DNA from: an uncultured Eubacteriales bacterium
Lineage (GTDB): Bacteria; Bacillota; Clostridia; Christensenellales; QALW01
Assembly: GCA_900547955.1 (NCBI GenBank)
Contig: URIR01000017.1
Coordinates: 1-38,543 of the forward strand
Length of the DNA: 38,543 bases
Direction: 5' to 3'
In this document: in pieces, positions 24,559-32,629 of the stretch
Position numbering within the stretch: the stretch's first letter is position 1
Layout of the letters: each line of letters begins with the position of its first letter
Made by a program: the position numbers and the translations under genes
Notes under the pieces: generated by a model
What the model was told of the DNA's origin: nothing
What the model saw: only the letters and a program-made list of their open reading frames with translations
Database searches by the model: none

Positions 24559-25017
24559 CTAAAAATCTGACTTTGATACATAAATAATATGAATTTTTTT
24601 CTTTTGCGCATATTCCAGCGTGCCTGCCGCACCTCCCCAAGGATGCGTTATATATACTACAGCGCAGTCCGAAATGTTTACCAGATATTTATTTCTCTGC
24701 AGAATTGCTATCTTAGGATGATATCTTTCCAGCGCCGGATATATTATCTCGTCATACCGCTTCGCCTTATCTGGATCCACTTTAGGGTATGGAGTAACCA
24801 GCACGCTTTTTATATCATGCTTTTTCTTCAATTCACACAACACTCCCGCGCACAAAGCGTCAAATTGTCCCATGCCCCCGTTATAAAAAACTTTTGTCCC
24901 GTTTAATATAAGCTCTTTTACCGCACGATACACGCGCTCTTTAACAGCATTTTTATCATAAACAGTACTATGGCCTATAAAGAAGCAGCTTGCAAGTAAA
25001 CTATTTCCCTTTTTCAT
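24559..25017 (-). CDS. SLOG/YpsA-like Rossmann-fold protein (DUF1273-type)
   Basis: The protein has 152 residues. The N-terminal strand SCFFIGHS, the loop VFYNGGMGQFDALCAGV and the C-terminal GGAAGTLEYAQ are the pattern of SLOG-superfamily proteins, which bind nucleotide-derived ligands. The order resembles YpsA (GxGxD helix, LVTPYP, later RNKYLV and SDCAVVYI). Function is unknown; some SLOG proteins sense nucleotides in defence or stress systems. The ATG at 25017 lies inside the end of the RHH gene with 17-base overlap and no strong ribosome site, so translation is probably coupled. Seven to eight codons more upstream are also open. Confidence 0.75.
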   Translation of the reverse strand: MKKGNSLLASCFFIGHSTVYDKNAVKERVYRAVKELILNGTKVFYNGGMGQFDALCAGVLCELKKKHDIKSVLVTPYPKVDPDKAKRYDEIIYPALERYHPKIAILQRNKYLVNISDCAVVYITHPWGGAAGTLEYAQKKKIHIIYVSKSDF

Positions 25018-25177
25018 GATATATAAAACGTTCAATCGCATAATTATCTATATGCTTCTTTAATATATTATTTATATATTGGGAAAAAGAGCGTCCATCC
25101 AATTCCGACAGTTCTCTTATTTTTGTTATTATATCTTCATCCAAGGATATACTGACCTTCTGCTTTAGTACACGCAT
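25001..25177 (-). CDS. Ribbon-helix-helix (Arc/CopG-type) DNA-binding protein
   Basis: The 58-residue protein has the RHH layout: beta strand KQKVSISLDEDI, helix A IITKIRELSELDG, turn RSFSQYIN, helix B NNILKKHIDNYAIERF. RHH dimers bind short direct repeats with the beta ribbon. Start ATG at 25177 follows GGAGGG by eight bases; a longer reading to 25240 would run into the operator array. It overlaps the SLOG gene by 17 bases and is probably its autoregulatory partner, as in small antitoxin-led operons. Confidence 0.82.
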   Translation of the reverse strand: MRVLKQKVSISLDEDIITKIRELSELDGRSFSQYINNILKKHIDNYAIERFIYHEKGK

Positions 25178-25239
25178 GAATACACCCTCCTGAATAATAT
25201 AATAACATAATTTTAGTTTATATTGGATATAATACGACA

Positions 25240-25279
25240 AAGTAATACAAAATAATAAAAAGTAGTATGAAGTAATATA
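25240..25279. promoter_or_regulatory. Four direct repeats with 10-bp period, candidate RHH operator
   Basis: AAGTAATA (25240), AAATAATA (25250), AAGTAGTA (25260) and AAGTAATA (25270) recur exactly every 10 bases, one helical turn. This spacing lets RHH dimers bind side by side on one DNA face, and the array lies 63 bases upstream of the RHH start codon. The rest of the 25178-25622 gap is AT-rich with no supported gene. Confidence 0.65.
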
Positions 25280-25622
25280 CTATCTTACTTAATATATTTT
25301 ATAAAATTAAATATCTGTGGAATAATGTTGCATAAATATATATTTATAATACAATTTTATATATAAATTTATTTTATTCTACTTTTAATATGAATATATA
25401 TTGATTTCTACGTAATTTCCTATTGCAATTTATTTTAAATCTCTTATAATAGATACGGAAATAAGAAAATTGTTCTTATATAAATTGTTGTGGAATAATT
25501 AGGATTTTTGCTAGTTAAAATTTACATGTATGCTCAAATTGTGTTGTCCGATTATTCATAATTTAAATTGGCATAAAAAACTTATATATATACTAATTTA
25601 AATAATGAAAGAGTGATTTTTT

Positions 25623-25847
25623 ATGATACTTGTAACAATTTATGCTAACGGTCAGTTTATGATTCCCTTGCCAATCCGTCAGAGACTTAATATTAAGCCT
25701 GGAGATTATCTGGCGTTTTTCATCAAAAACGATAAAGAGTTGGTCATGTGTAAAACCTCCGCTATTCAGGATGTTATCATGGCCAATTCTAAAAATACCA
25801 TTCAATTTCCCGTAAAAGAGTCTATTAGCTCAAATTCGGGCGACTGA
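25623..25847 (+). CDS. AbrB/SpoVT-like small DNA-binding protein, paralogue 3
   Basis: The 74-residue protein has the AbrB domain in residues 1-50 (VTIYANGQFMIPLPIRQRL, NIKPGDYLAFFIKNDKELVMCK) and a 24-residue Ser/Asn-rich tail that its two paralogues lack. It is on the opposite strand from them. It has the same leader AATGAAAGAGTGATTTTTT immediately before the ATG. Its tail runs almost into element E. Function is unknown; DNA-binding regulation is inferred from the fold. Confidence 0.78.
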   Translation: MILVTIYANGQFMIPLPIRQRLNIKPGDYLAFFIKNDKELVMCKTSAIQDVIMANSKNTIQFPVKESISSNSGD

Positions 25848-25865
25848 AAGCTCCAAAAGCTGCTT

Positions 25866-26049
25866 CGCGGGCCCGAAGGGCCCGCGGACGCGCCGGATGC
25901 CGCGAAGCGGCATCCGGCGCCGGGGGGCGGCGTTCCGCGGCCTGCGGCCGCGTGGCCGGGCCCGTTTACGGGCCCGGCCCAGGGCAGGCTTCGCCTGCCC
26001 GAACGCCGCCCCCCCGGCGCATGGCCCGGCCGCAGGCCGGGCCATGCGC
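25866..26049. repeat. GC-rich multi-hairpin element E, longest array
   Basis: Six hairpins are packed end to end. Upstream: CGCGGGCCC/GGGCCCGCG (25866-25886) and a 13-bp stem CGCCGGATGCCGC (25891-25919). The core has outer arms 25917-25935 and 26001-26020 enclosing CGCGGCC/GGCCGCG (25936-25952), GGCCGGGCCC/GGGCCCGGCC (25954-25979) and GGGCAGGC/GCCTGCCC (25982-26000). Downstream is a perfect 15-bp stem, GCGCATGGCCCGGCC (26017-26049). The core arms match element C nearly base for base. It lies between a convergent AbrB-like gene and ribF, at the edge of the AT-rich island. Confidence 0.93.
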
Positions 26050-26083
26050 GCTGCGCAAGCGCAAAAAAGCCGCCGCCCAAAAA

Positions 26084-27001
26084 TCAATTTTCCGCATTAA
26101 CTCCTGATTTGATTCCACGTGTTGAAAGATACGCTCTTGCTATAAGCTCGTCCTGACAAAGCTGAGACGATAGCTCATCTTTAGAAGAAAATTTTCGCTC
26201 GGCCCTTATACGCTTTAAAAATGAGACGCGCATATCCTTACCGTAAAAATCTCCCGAGACGTCAAATAAAAAGGTCTCTATAGTAATAACTCCAGTATCT
26301 GAAACAGTAGGGCGCACGCCTATATTAGTCATACCCTGATAATCCCGCCCGTTTATCCGAGCAGCCGTTACATATACACCCCGGGCCGGAACCAGCTTTT
26401 TATCAGAGTACTCAAGATTAGCGGTAGGAAAACCTAAAGTATGCCCCAGCTCCTGCCCTCGTGTCACTTTACCCGCAATAAAATAATTATATCCCAGCAT
26501 CTTTGCAGCAGCGTCTGCCTCCGAATCTAAAAGTCTATTTCGTATAAGCGTGCTGCTTATTCGCTCTCCGTCATCTGTCAGTATTGGTGGAATTATAAAG
26601 GTTTTATATCCATATTTATCTGCCAGGCGCACTATATCGCGCGGCGTACCCGACGCCCTGCAGCCAAACGTATGATTACTGCCTGCAATAATCCCTCCCG
26701 CGTTAAAGCGCGCACAGATGTAAGCAATATATTCCTCCGGACTCATATTAGCCAGTATACTGTCAAACGTCAGCACCAGACATTCAAGACCCGTATTTTT
26801 TAGCATGCTTATTCGCTCGTCATTTAAGGTAAGCAGCTTTATTTTTTTGCCCAATACTTCGCGCGGATGACAGTTGAAAGTAAGAATGCACGGCTTCATA
26901 TTCATCTGTCCGCCTATCCGCTTCGCTTGCCTGAATAATTCCTGATGCCCTCTATGCACTCCGTCAAACGTGCCCAGTACCAATATACTTTTTTTCTCCA
27001 T
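26084..27001 (-). CDS. ribF: Bifunctional riboflavin kinase / FAD synthetase
   Basis: The 305-residue enzyme makes FMN and FAD from riboflavin. The N-terminal adenylyltransferase domain has VLGTFDGVHRGHQEL (8-22), the HxGH-type nucleotide motif, and later ISSTLIRNRL. The C-terminal riboflavin kinase domain has GQELGHTLGFPTANLEY and the conserved GMTNIGVRPTV. It is the last gene of the translation operon before the AT-rich island; in many Bacillota rpsO follows directly. The ribosome site before ATG is weak (AAGG close to the codon). Confidence 0.97.
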   Translation of the reverse strand: MEKKSILVLGTFDGVHRGHQELFRQAKRIGGQMNMKPCILTFNCHPREVLGKKIKLLTLNDERISMLKNTGLECLVLTFDSILANMSPEEYIAYICARFNAGGIIAGSNHTFGCRASGTPRDIVRLADKYGYKTFIIPPILTDDGERISSTLIRNRLLDSEADAAAKMLGYNYFIAGKVTRGQELGHTLGFPTANLEYSDKKLVPARGVYVTAARINGRDYQGMTNIGVRPTVSDTGVITIETFLFDVSGDFYGKDMRVSFLKRIRAERKFSSKDELSSQLCQDELIARAYLSTRGIKSGVNAEN

Positions 27002-27039
27002 AACCTTATGGATGCTAATCCCCTTTCAGATACTAAAGC

Positions 27040-28005
27040 TCATCTAAGCAGACATAAAACCTTCAGCCTGCCTTGATTCATAACGCTAAGCGCGCTGAAA
27101 ACGCCCTTAAAATATACGCGCGTCTTTTCCCCCTCGGCCAAGTCGACTGAAATATACATTTCAGGCGCCAATGGTACTCCATTTAAAAATTGCTTTTCAA
27201 ATTCCGGCTTAATATCGGCGCGTTTCAGACTGCTTAACGGCTCGTCCATAGGCCGCAGAAAAGAATTGTCTCCATTTTCAACCATATCCGCTATCTGAGC
27301 CAGGCTAAACGCATTTGCAATATCATAGCAGCCCGCGCGCGTGCGTACAAGCGAATACATATATCCGCCGGCGCCTAACGCGTCTCCTAGGTCCGCGCAT
27401 ATTGTACGAACATATGTGCCCTTAGAACAATGCACGCGCAAAATAAATTTATTTTTATCCGTCTGCTCCAAAAGCTCCAGCTTATAAACCGTTACCCTGC
27501 GCGGCTTCCTTGTCACTTCCATTCCTGCACGCGCATATTCGTACAGCTTTTTACCGTCTATTTTTATAGCCGAATACATTGGCGGCATCTGCATAATTTC
27601 ACCTGTAAAAGCCGGGATAGCCTTTAATATATCCTCTCTCTCTATTAAATGATTAGAATGAAATATAACCTTTCCTTCAGCGTCCTGCGTGTCGGTGCGC
27701 GCTCCTAATGCCAGTCCCGCGACATATACCTTATCCTTGTCCATTATGTAATCAGAGAGCCGCGTAGCCTTGCCGGCGCATATGGGCAGCACCCCCGTAG
27801 CCATTGGATCCAAAGTTCCGGTATGTCCGATTTTCTTCTGCTTAAGTATGCGCCGAAGCCGGGCTACAACATCGCTTGAAGTCATACCCGCCTCTTTATT
27901 TACATTTATAACGCCATTGTATCTATCCATGCATGCGCCGCTTTTCCCGCCGTCTGCACCGTCTGCATTCAAAACGGCTGACAAAACCTCCCCTTGATTA
28001 ATCAT
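27040..28005 (-). CDS. truB: tRNA pseudouridine-55 synthase
   Basis: The protein converts U55 in the T loop of tRNAs to pseudouridine. The core is NGVINVNKEAGMTSSDVV, KIGHTGTLDPMATGVLPI with catalytic Asp, then RRVTVYKLELL, RVHCSKGTYVRTI and a PUA-like C-terminus; total 321 residues. The start is uncertain. The ATG at 28005 overlaps the nrnA stop (ATGA) and adds 25 residues before the usual family start. An internal ATG at 27930 fits the family better but has a weak ribosome site. Translation coupled to nrnA favours the longer form. Confidence 0.95.
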   Translation of the reverse strand: MINQGEVLSAVLNADGADGGKSGACMDRYNGVINVNKEAGMTSSDVVARLRRILKQKKIGHTGTLDPMATGVLPICAGKATRLSDYIMDKDKVYVAGLALGARTDTQDAEGKVIFHSNHLIEREDILKAIPAFTGEIMQMPPMYSAIKIDGKKLYEYARAGMEVTRKPRRVTVYKLELLEQTDKNKFILRVHCSKGTYVRTICADLGDALGAGGYMYSLVRTRAGCYDIANAFSLAQIADMVENGDNSFLRPMDEPLSSLKRADIKPEFEKQFLNGVPLAPEMYISVDLAEGEKTRVYFKGVFSALSVMNQGRLKVLCLLR

Positions 28006-28958
28006 TTAACCAGTCTCCCGGATATCATATCCGCAATCTGCCTTTTTGCCTCCTCCAGGCTACCGTTAATAACGCAGCCTGCCGCCATGCGGTGCCCGCC
28101 GCCGCTCAATAAAAGCGCAATTTCCGAAACATCCAGCCTTCCCGACGAGCGCAGGCTTACCTTATAGCCCTCCCCGCGCTGCCTTAAAAATACCGCCGCT
28201 TCAACGCCCGCAACCTCCAGCGCATAATTCACTATGCCCTCGCTGTCCGCCTCGTGCGCGCCGCAAAGGTCGAAATCCCGCTGAGTAAGGGATATAATTG
28301 CAATTTTATTCTCACAGCAAAGCTCCAAACTGTTTAAAGCCCTGCCCAGCAGCCGGCTGGCGTTAAAGGTGCGCGTCCCAAAAAGCAGCTTGTTTATCCG
28401 AGCCGTGTCAAAGCCGGCGTCATAGAGCTGTGCGGCTATAAGCATAGTATCCCTGCCCACATCGCTGTGCGCAAAGCGGCCGGTATCAGTTAAAAACGCC
28501 GTATACAGGCATTCCGCTGTTTCTCCTTCTGCTTTCAAGCCCAATTCCATAAACAGTTCATACACGCACTGCGCCGTAGCAGGGCAGCTTTTTATATAAT
28601 TTATATCTCCAAAGCCCTGATTGGTAACATGATGGTCTATAACCAGCTTTAACCGAGCGGCTGAAAAAAGCGGAGCATAAATTCCCAAACGGCTTATATC
28701 CGCGCAGTCTACCGCTATAGCAGCGTCATACTCCTCCAATTCGGGCAGTTCCAGCAGCCTCCTTATACCTGAAATGTCGGATAATTGGCCAGGAAAAGCG
28801 CCCTCTCCTTTAAAAAAGCATCGCTTGCCCATATTTATAAGAGCAAGCGCTAAAGCGGCGGAGCTGCCAAGAGCATCGCCGTCCATATTTACATGTGCTG
28901 TTATAAGAAAAGATTCATTCTGTTCAATGGCCCGCGCAAGGCGTTTAAGCGCATTCAT
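28002..28958 (-). CDS. nrnA: DHH-family oligoribonuclease / pAp phosphatase NrnA
   Basis: The 318-residue enzyme degrades nanoRNAs and hydrolyses 3'-phosphoadenosine 5'-phosphate. DHH phosphoesterase motifs are present: HVNMDGDALGSSAAL (motif I), AVDCAD (II), IDHHVTNQGFGD (III) and FLTDTGRF (IV). The DHHA1 domain ends in the nucleotide loop GGGHRMAAGC. It overlaps rbfA and truB by four bases each (ATGA), so it is translationally coupled within the operon. Confidence 0.95.
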   Translation of the reverse strand: MNALKRLARAIEQNESFLITAHVNMDGDALGSSAALALALINMGKRCFFKGEGAFPGQLSDISGIRRLLELPELEEYDAAIAVDCADISRLGIYAPLFSAARLKLVIDHHVTNQGFGDINYIKSCPATAQCVYELFMELGLKAEGETAECLYTAFLTDTGRFAHSDVGRDTMLIAAQLYDAGFDTARINKLLFGTRTFNASRLLGRALNSLELCCENKIAIISLTQRDFDLCGAHEADSEGIVNYALEVAGVEAAVFLRQRGEGYKVSLRSSGRLDVSEIALLLSGGGHRMAAGCVINGSLEEAKRQIADMISGRLVK

Positions 28959-29323
28959 TTTTTCTCCTCATCCGCATCTCCGGCGTTCAGGCTATCTATA
29001 AGCTCGCTTATATGAACGCTGTATTCTATGGAATCGTCGTATATAAATTTTAGCTCGGGCAGTTTGCGTATAGTTATCCGCTGCCCCAGGCAGCGCCTTA
29101 TAAAGGGCGCCGCTTTTTTCAGCGCAGTTATTGCCTGCGCCTGTTCCTGACTATTGCCGTAAACCGAAATATACACCTTACATATATCCAAATCGGGCGT
29201 TACCTCGGCGCGCAGCACGCTGACCATACTGCTTGCGCGCGGGTCGCGCACGTCCTCGCGCAGTATCTGCGCCAGAGCGCGCTGTATTTCCGAGCCCAGC
29301 CGTTCCGTTCTCTGATTCCCCAT
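28955..29323 (-). CDS. rbfA: Ribosome-binding factor A
   Basis: The 122-residue KH-like protein binds the 30S subunit and aids 16S 5'-end maturation. RTERLGSEIQRALAQIL and REDVRDPR are the N-terminal family signature, and the central VTPDLDICKVYISVYG is strongly conserved. AAGGAG precedes the ATG. It starts 58 bases after infB and overlaps nrnA by four bases. A short acidic tail ends the protein. Confidence 0.95.
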   Translation of the reverse strand: MGNQRTERLGSEIQRALAQILREDVRDPRASSMVSVLRAEVTPDLDICKVYISVYGNSQEQAQAITALKKAAPFIRRCLGQRITIRKLPELKFIYDDSIEYSVHISELIDSLNAGDADEEKK

Positions 29324-29381
29324 GAATTTTTCTCCTTATTCAAGGCATACCACGCATCAATTCAATATTTGCGCCCGCGGT

Positions 29382-32285
29382 CTACCTCTTAACCTGTTCC
29401 TGAATAAACGCCTCTATGACGTCGCTTTCTTTTATATCGTTATAATTATTAATGCCTATGCCGCATTCAAATCCATCGGCCACTTCCTTAACGTCGTCCT
29501 TAAAGCGCTTTAAGGAGCTGATGCTGCCCTCATGAATAACTATATTATCCCGCAGCAGCCGGACTCCGGCATTGCGCTGAATCTTACCGTCCGTTACATA
29601 AGCGCCCGCGATAATTCCCGCGCCCGGCACCTTGAAGGTGGTGCGTACCTCGGCATGACCTATAACCACCTCTTTAAACTCCGGATCCAGCATGCCCTTC
29701 ATAGCGTTTTCAATATCCTCTATGGCGTTATATATTACCCGGTACATGCGCATATCCACTTTTTCCGACTCAGCCGCAGCCGTAGCCATAGCGTCGGGGC
29801 GCACGTTAAAGCCGATAATTATGGCGTTTGAAGCAGAGGCCAGAATAACGTCCGATTCCTTTATTGCGCCTACGGCTCCGTGAATAACGTTTATGCGCAC
29901 TTCCTCGTTGCTCAATTTTTCCAGCGCCTGGCGCACAGCCTCAACGCTGCCCTGCACGTCAGCCTTGACTATTAAATTAAGCTCCTTTATATCGCCCTCT
30001 TTTATCTGGCTGAACAAATCATCCAAAGACGCCTTGGCTCTAGCCTTGAGCTGGTCCGCCTTAAGCTTATCCCGGCGCTCCTGCACAACCTGCCTGCCCA
30101 GCTTGTCGTCGTCCGTGCCGTAAAGTATATCGCCCGCGTCAGGCACATCGTTAAAGCCCAGCACCTCAACGGGCATAGAAGGCCCTGCTTCTTCCACGCG
30201 TTCTCCCTTATCGTTCATCATGGCCCTGACCCTGCCGCCGGTCGTACCTGCTACTATGGTGTCGCCCACCCTGAGAGTTCCGTTCTGCACAAGTACGGTA
30301 GCTACAGGCCCTCTGCCCTTATCCAGGCGCGCCTCCACGATAGTGCCCCTGGCCTTTTTATCCGGATTAGCCTTATATTGATTAACGTCCGCCACCAGCA
30401 ATATCATTTCCAATAAATCGCTCAGACCGTCTCCTGTAACTGCTGAAACCGGAACAATAATAGCGTCCCCTCCCCACTCCTCGGGCAGTATACCGTGATT
30501 GGTCAATTCCTGCTTAACCCTTTCAGGATTGGCTGTAGGCTTATCCATTTTATTTATAGCTACTATTATCGGCACCTTGGCCGCCGTAGCGTGATTTATA
30601 GCTTCAACAGTCTGAGGCATTACGCCGTCGTCCGCCGCCACCACCAATATGGCGATATCAGTAACCTGAGCGCCCCGGGCGCGCATGGAGGTAAAAGCCT
30701 CGTGGCCGGGAGTGTCCAAAAAGGTTATAGTCCTGCCGTTATGGCTGACTGTATAAGCGCCTATATGCTGGGTTATGCCGCCCGCCTCGTGAGCGGTTAC
30801 GTTAGTGGAGCGTATTGCGTCCAAAAGCGAGGTTTTGCCGTGGTCAACGTGTCCCATAATGGTAACGACCGGAGGCCGCTCAAACGTATCCTCTTCCCCG
30901 TCCTGCACGGCTGCGTCCGTAAGGGTTTCCTCAAAGGTTTTAGCTATTTTCTGCTCCAAATCTATACCGAAATCGGTAGCCACCAGCGCAGCGGTATCAT
31001 AATCTATCTCGTTATTGATAGTAGCCATTATACCAAGCAGAAACAGCTTCTTTATAATCGCCGTAGCAGGCTTGCCCAGCTTTTCGCTTAAATCCTTTAT
31101 GCTTATAAGCTCAGTAGTCATAACGGCATGCTCTATTTTTATCGGCTCCATCTTCTGCTGGGCGCTCTCCTTGCGCTTGGGCTTGCGGCTCCGAATACGC
31201 TCATCCTCTTCAAATACCGCTCCGCGCTGACGGGGCGCGCCCTCCCTTTTATTGAGCCGCTTTTCCTCATGCTCGCGGGAATACTGCTTTTTATTGGGGT
31301 CATAATTGCTCACACGGCCCTTTTCGGTAGGCAGAGACGCGTCAAAGGCGGGAATTTTAAGCCCTCCCTGCGGTCTGGACTGGGGCCTTCCGCCCTGAGC
31401 CTGGGCACGGCCTCCCTGCCGGTTGCCGCTGCGCTCTGACTGAGAACGTTCGCCAATGGTTCTGCTCTGCTGCGCGCCCTGAGCCCCACGCCCGTCAAAA
31501 GACTGGGAGCGGTTAAAGCCCTGTCTTGGCTGAGACTGTCCCTGTGCTTGGGGACGTCCTCCCGGCTGCGTCTGGAACGGGCGCTGCTGCATATTAGGAC
31601 GGCCCTGCGCATTGGCAGGCGCCTGCGGACGTTTGCCCGTACTCTGCGGCCGGACGGCCTTCTCCGCGTCAAAGCGGCGTTCTTTATCAGATTGAGGCGC
31701 GGCTACCTGACGGGCAGCCTGTTCATTCTGAGCTTCGCCGGTAACAGGAGAAGCCTGCGCTGGTTCCTCAGGCGCTTTATCCGCGTTTAAAGGCTCCCTG
31801 TTCTCCCAAGCCCCGGCCGCGTCCACAACCTCATCGGCTCCATTTTGCATTTCAGCGGTCTGGGCATGTTCGGCTGTTAAAACCTCCTTAGGCGAGGACG
31901 CCTTTGCACTCAACCCAGGCTGCGCATCCTGAGCCTGAACATTTTCCTCCGCCTTTTTCTCAACGGCGGCTTCAGGCAAAGCGGCGCTTTTCTGAGACTG
32001 ACCGTGAGCGTTTTCCTCTGTCTGGGCCGCCTGAGCTTCCTTATCGCTCTCGGCCTGCGCCTGTTCCGCCTCTTTTTTAAGCAATTCCTGCTCGCGCGCC
32101 GCTCTGAGCCGTTCCTGTTCAGCCTGTTCGCGCTGAGCCTGCATCAGCTTCTGCCGCAGAAGCTCCTCATTATTATTCATTAAAGCCTGCAGGGACTGAA
32201 TATCCCTCTGTGCGTCGGCCAGCTTAGCGGTTATGCTTCCCGCAGCCTTTTGAATATCCTCGGCAAGCGCCTGATTTTTACTCAT
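29382..32285 (-). CDS. infB: Translation initiation factor IF-2
   Basis: The 967-residue GTPase delivers initiator tRNA to the 30S subunit. Residues 1-380 are an extended low-complexity region: a Gln/Glu/Ala-rich coiled coil (1-110), then a Gln/Arg/Pro/Gly-rich part. An IF2_N domain follows (TTELISIKDLSEKLGKPATA). The G domain has GHVDHGKTS (G1), DTPGHEAF (G3) and NKMDKP (G4). Domains II, III and the C2 fMet-tRNA-binding domain complete it. The N-terminus is longer than in B. subtilis (716 residues in total). It lies between ylxQ and rbfA. Confidence 0.97.
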   Translation of the reverse strand: MSKNQALAEDIQKAAGSITAKLADAQRDIQSLQALMNNNEELLRQKLMQAQREQAEQERLRAAREQELLKKEAEQAQAESDKEAQAAQTEENAHGQSQKSAALPEAAVEKKAEENVQAQDAQPGLSAKASSPKEVLTAEHAQTAEMQNGADEVVDAAGAWENREPLNADKAPEEPAQASPVTGEAQNEQAARQVAAPQSDKERRFDAEKAVRPQSTGKRPQAPANAQGRPNMQQRPFQTQPGGRPQAQGQSQPRQGFNRSQSFDGRGAQGAQQSRTIGERSQSERSGNRQGGRAQAQGGRPQSRPQGGLKIPAFDASLPTEKGRVSNYDPNKKQYSREHEEKRLNKREGAPRQRGAVFEEDERIRSRKPKRKESAQQKMEPIKIEHAVMTTELISIKDLSEKLGKPATAIIKKLFLLGIMATINNEIDYDTAALVATDFGIDLEQKIAKTFEETLTDAAVQDGEEDTFERPPVVTIMGHVDHGKTSLLDAIRSTNVTAHEAGGITQHIGAYTVSHNGRTITFLDTPGHEAFTSMRARGAQVTDIAILVVAADDGVMPQTVEAINHATAAKVPIIVAINKMDKPTANPERVKQELTNHGILPEEWGGDAIIVPVSAVTGDGLSDLLEMILLVADVNQYKANPDKKARGTIVEARLDKGRGPVATVLVQNGTLRVGDTIVAGTTGGRVRAMMNDKGERVEEAGPSMPVEVLGFNDVPDAGDILYGTDDDKLGRQVVQERRDKLKADQLKARAKASLDDLFSQIKEGDIKELNLIVKADVQGSVEAVRQALEKLSNEEVRINVIHGAVGAIKESDVILASASNAIIIGFNVRPDAMATAAAESEKVDMRMYRVIYNAIEDIENAMKGMLDPEFKEVVIGHAEVRTTFKVPGAGIIAGAYVTDGKIQRNAGVRLLRDNIVIHEGSISSLKRFKDDVKEVADGFECGIGINNYNDIKESDVIEAFIQEQVKR

Positions 32286-32287
32286 TA

Positions 32288-32629
32288 TTATAATGCACCC
32301 CCAAAATCGTTCAAGGTATTTATCCTATTATTTATAGCGTCGGCAAAACCGGCGTCGTTTATTGATACTGCAATGCCCGCGGGCTTCCCGACGGCCCCTC
32401 CTAATTCGTCCGTATCCAGAAGCAGGCATTTTATGCCCAGTCTGGAGGCCGCGGCAGAATATTCCTTTATTGTCCGCTCCGAGCTGCGGGCTGCGAGCAG
32501 CACCAGCTTGGATTGCTTCTTTTTAAGCGCTTCACTCACCGCCGTATACCCAACCGAAGCCTTTCCGGCGGCGCGGGCCAGTCCTATAAGAGAGAGCAGC
32601 TTTGAATCAGTTTTAATCAACCTTATCAA
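32288..32629 (-). CDS. ylxQ: YlxQ-type L7Ae-family K-turn RNA-binding protein
   Basis: The protein is about 110 residues with the L7Ae/L30e fold: LLSLIGLARAAGKASVGYTAVSEAL at the start and VLLAARSSERTIKEY later. It probably binds kink-turn RNA in the ribosome or RNase P context. It overlaps ylxR by 17 bases. The start is TTG; either 32629, which is very close to AAGGAGG, or 32620, about 12 bases from it. It ends two bases before infB. Confidence 0.88.
   Translation of the reverse strand: MIRLIKTDSKLLSLIGLARAAGKASVGYTAVSEALKKKQSKLVLLAARSSERTIKEYSAAASRLGIKCLLLDTDELGGAVGKPAGIAVSINDAGFADAINNRINTLNDFGGAL

Noticed and set aside
23458..25847. Classical AbrB-antitoxin toxin-antitoxin modules
   Set aside because: No PIN, MazF, RelE or other toxin-like gene accompanies any of the three AbrB-like genes.
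25802..26100. Arg/Ala/Gly-rich open frames across element E
   Set aside because: They are explained by hairpin-rich GC sequence and have no plausible start signal.
31310..31672. Arg-rich 120-codon frame on the minus strand
   Set aside because: It is an alternative frame inside the low-complexity region of infB.
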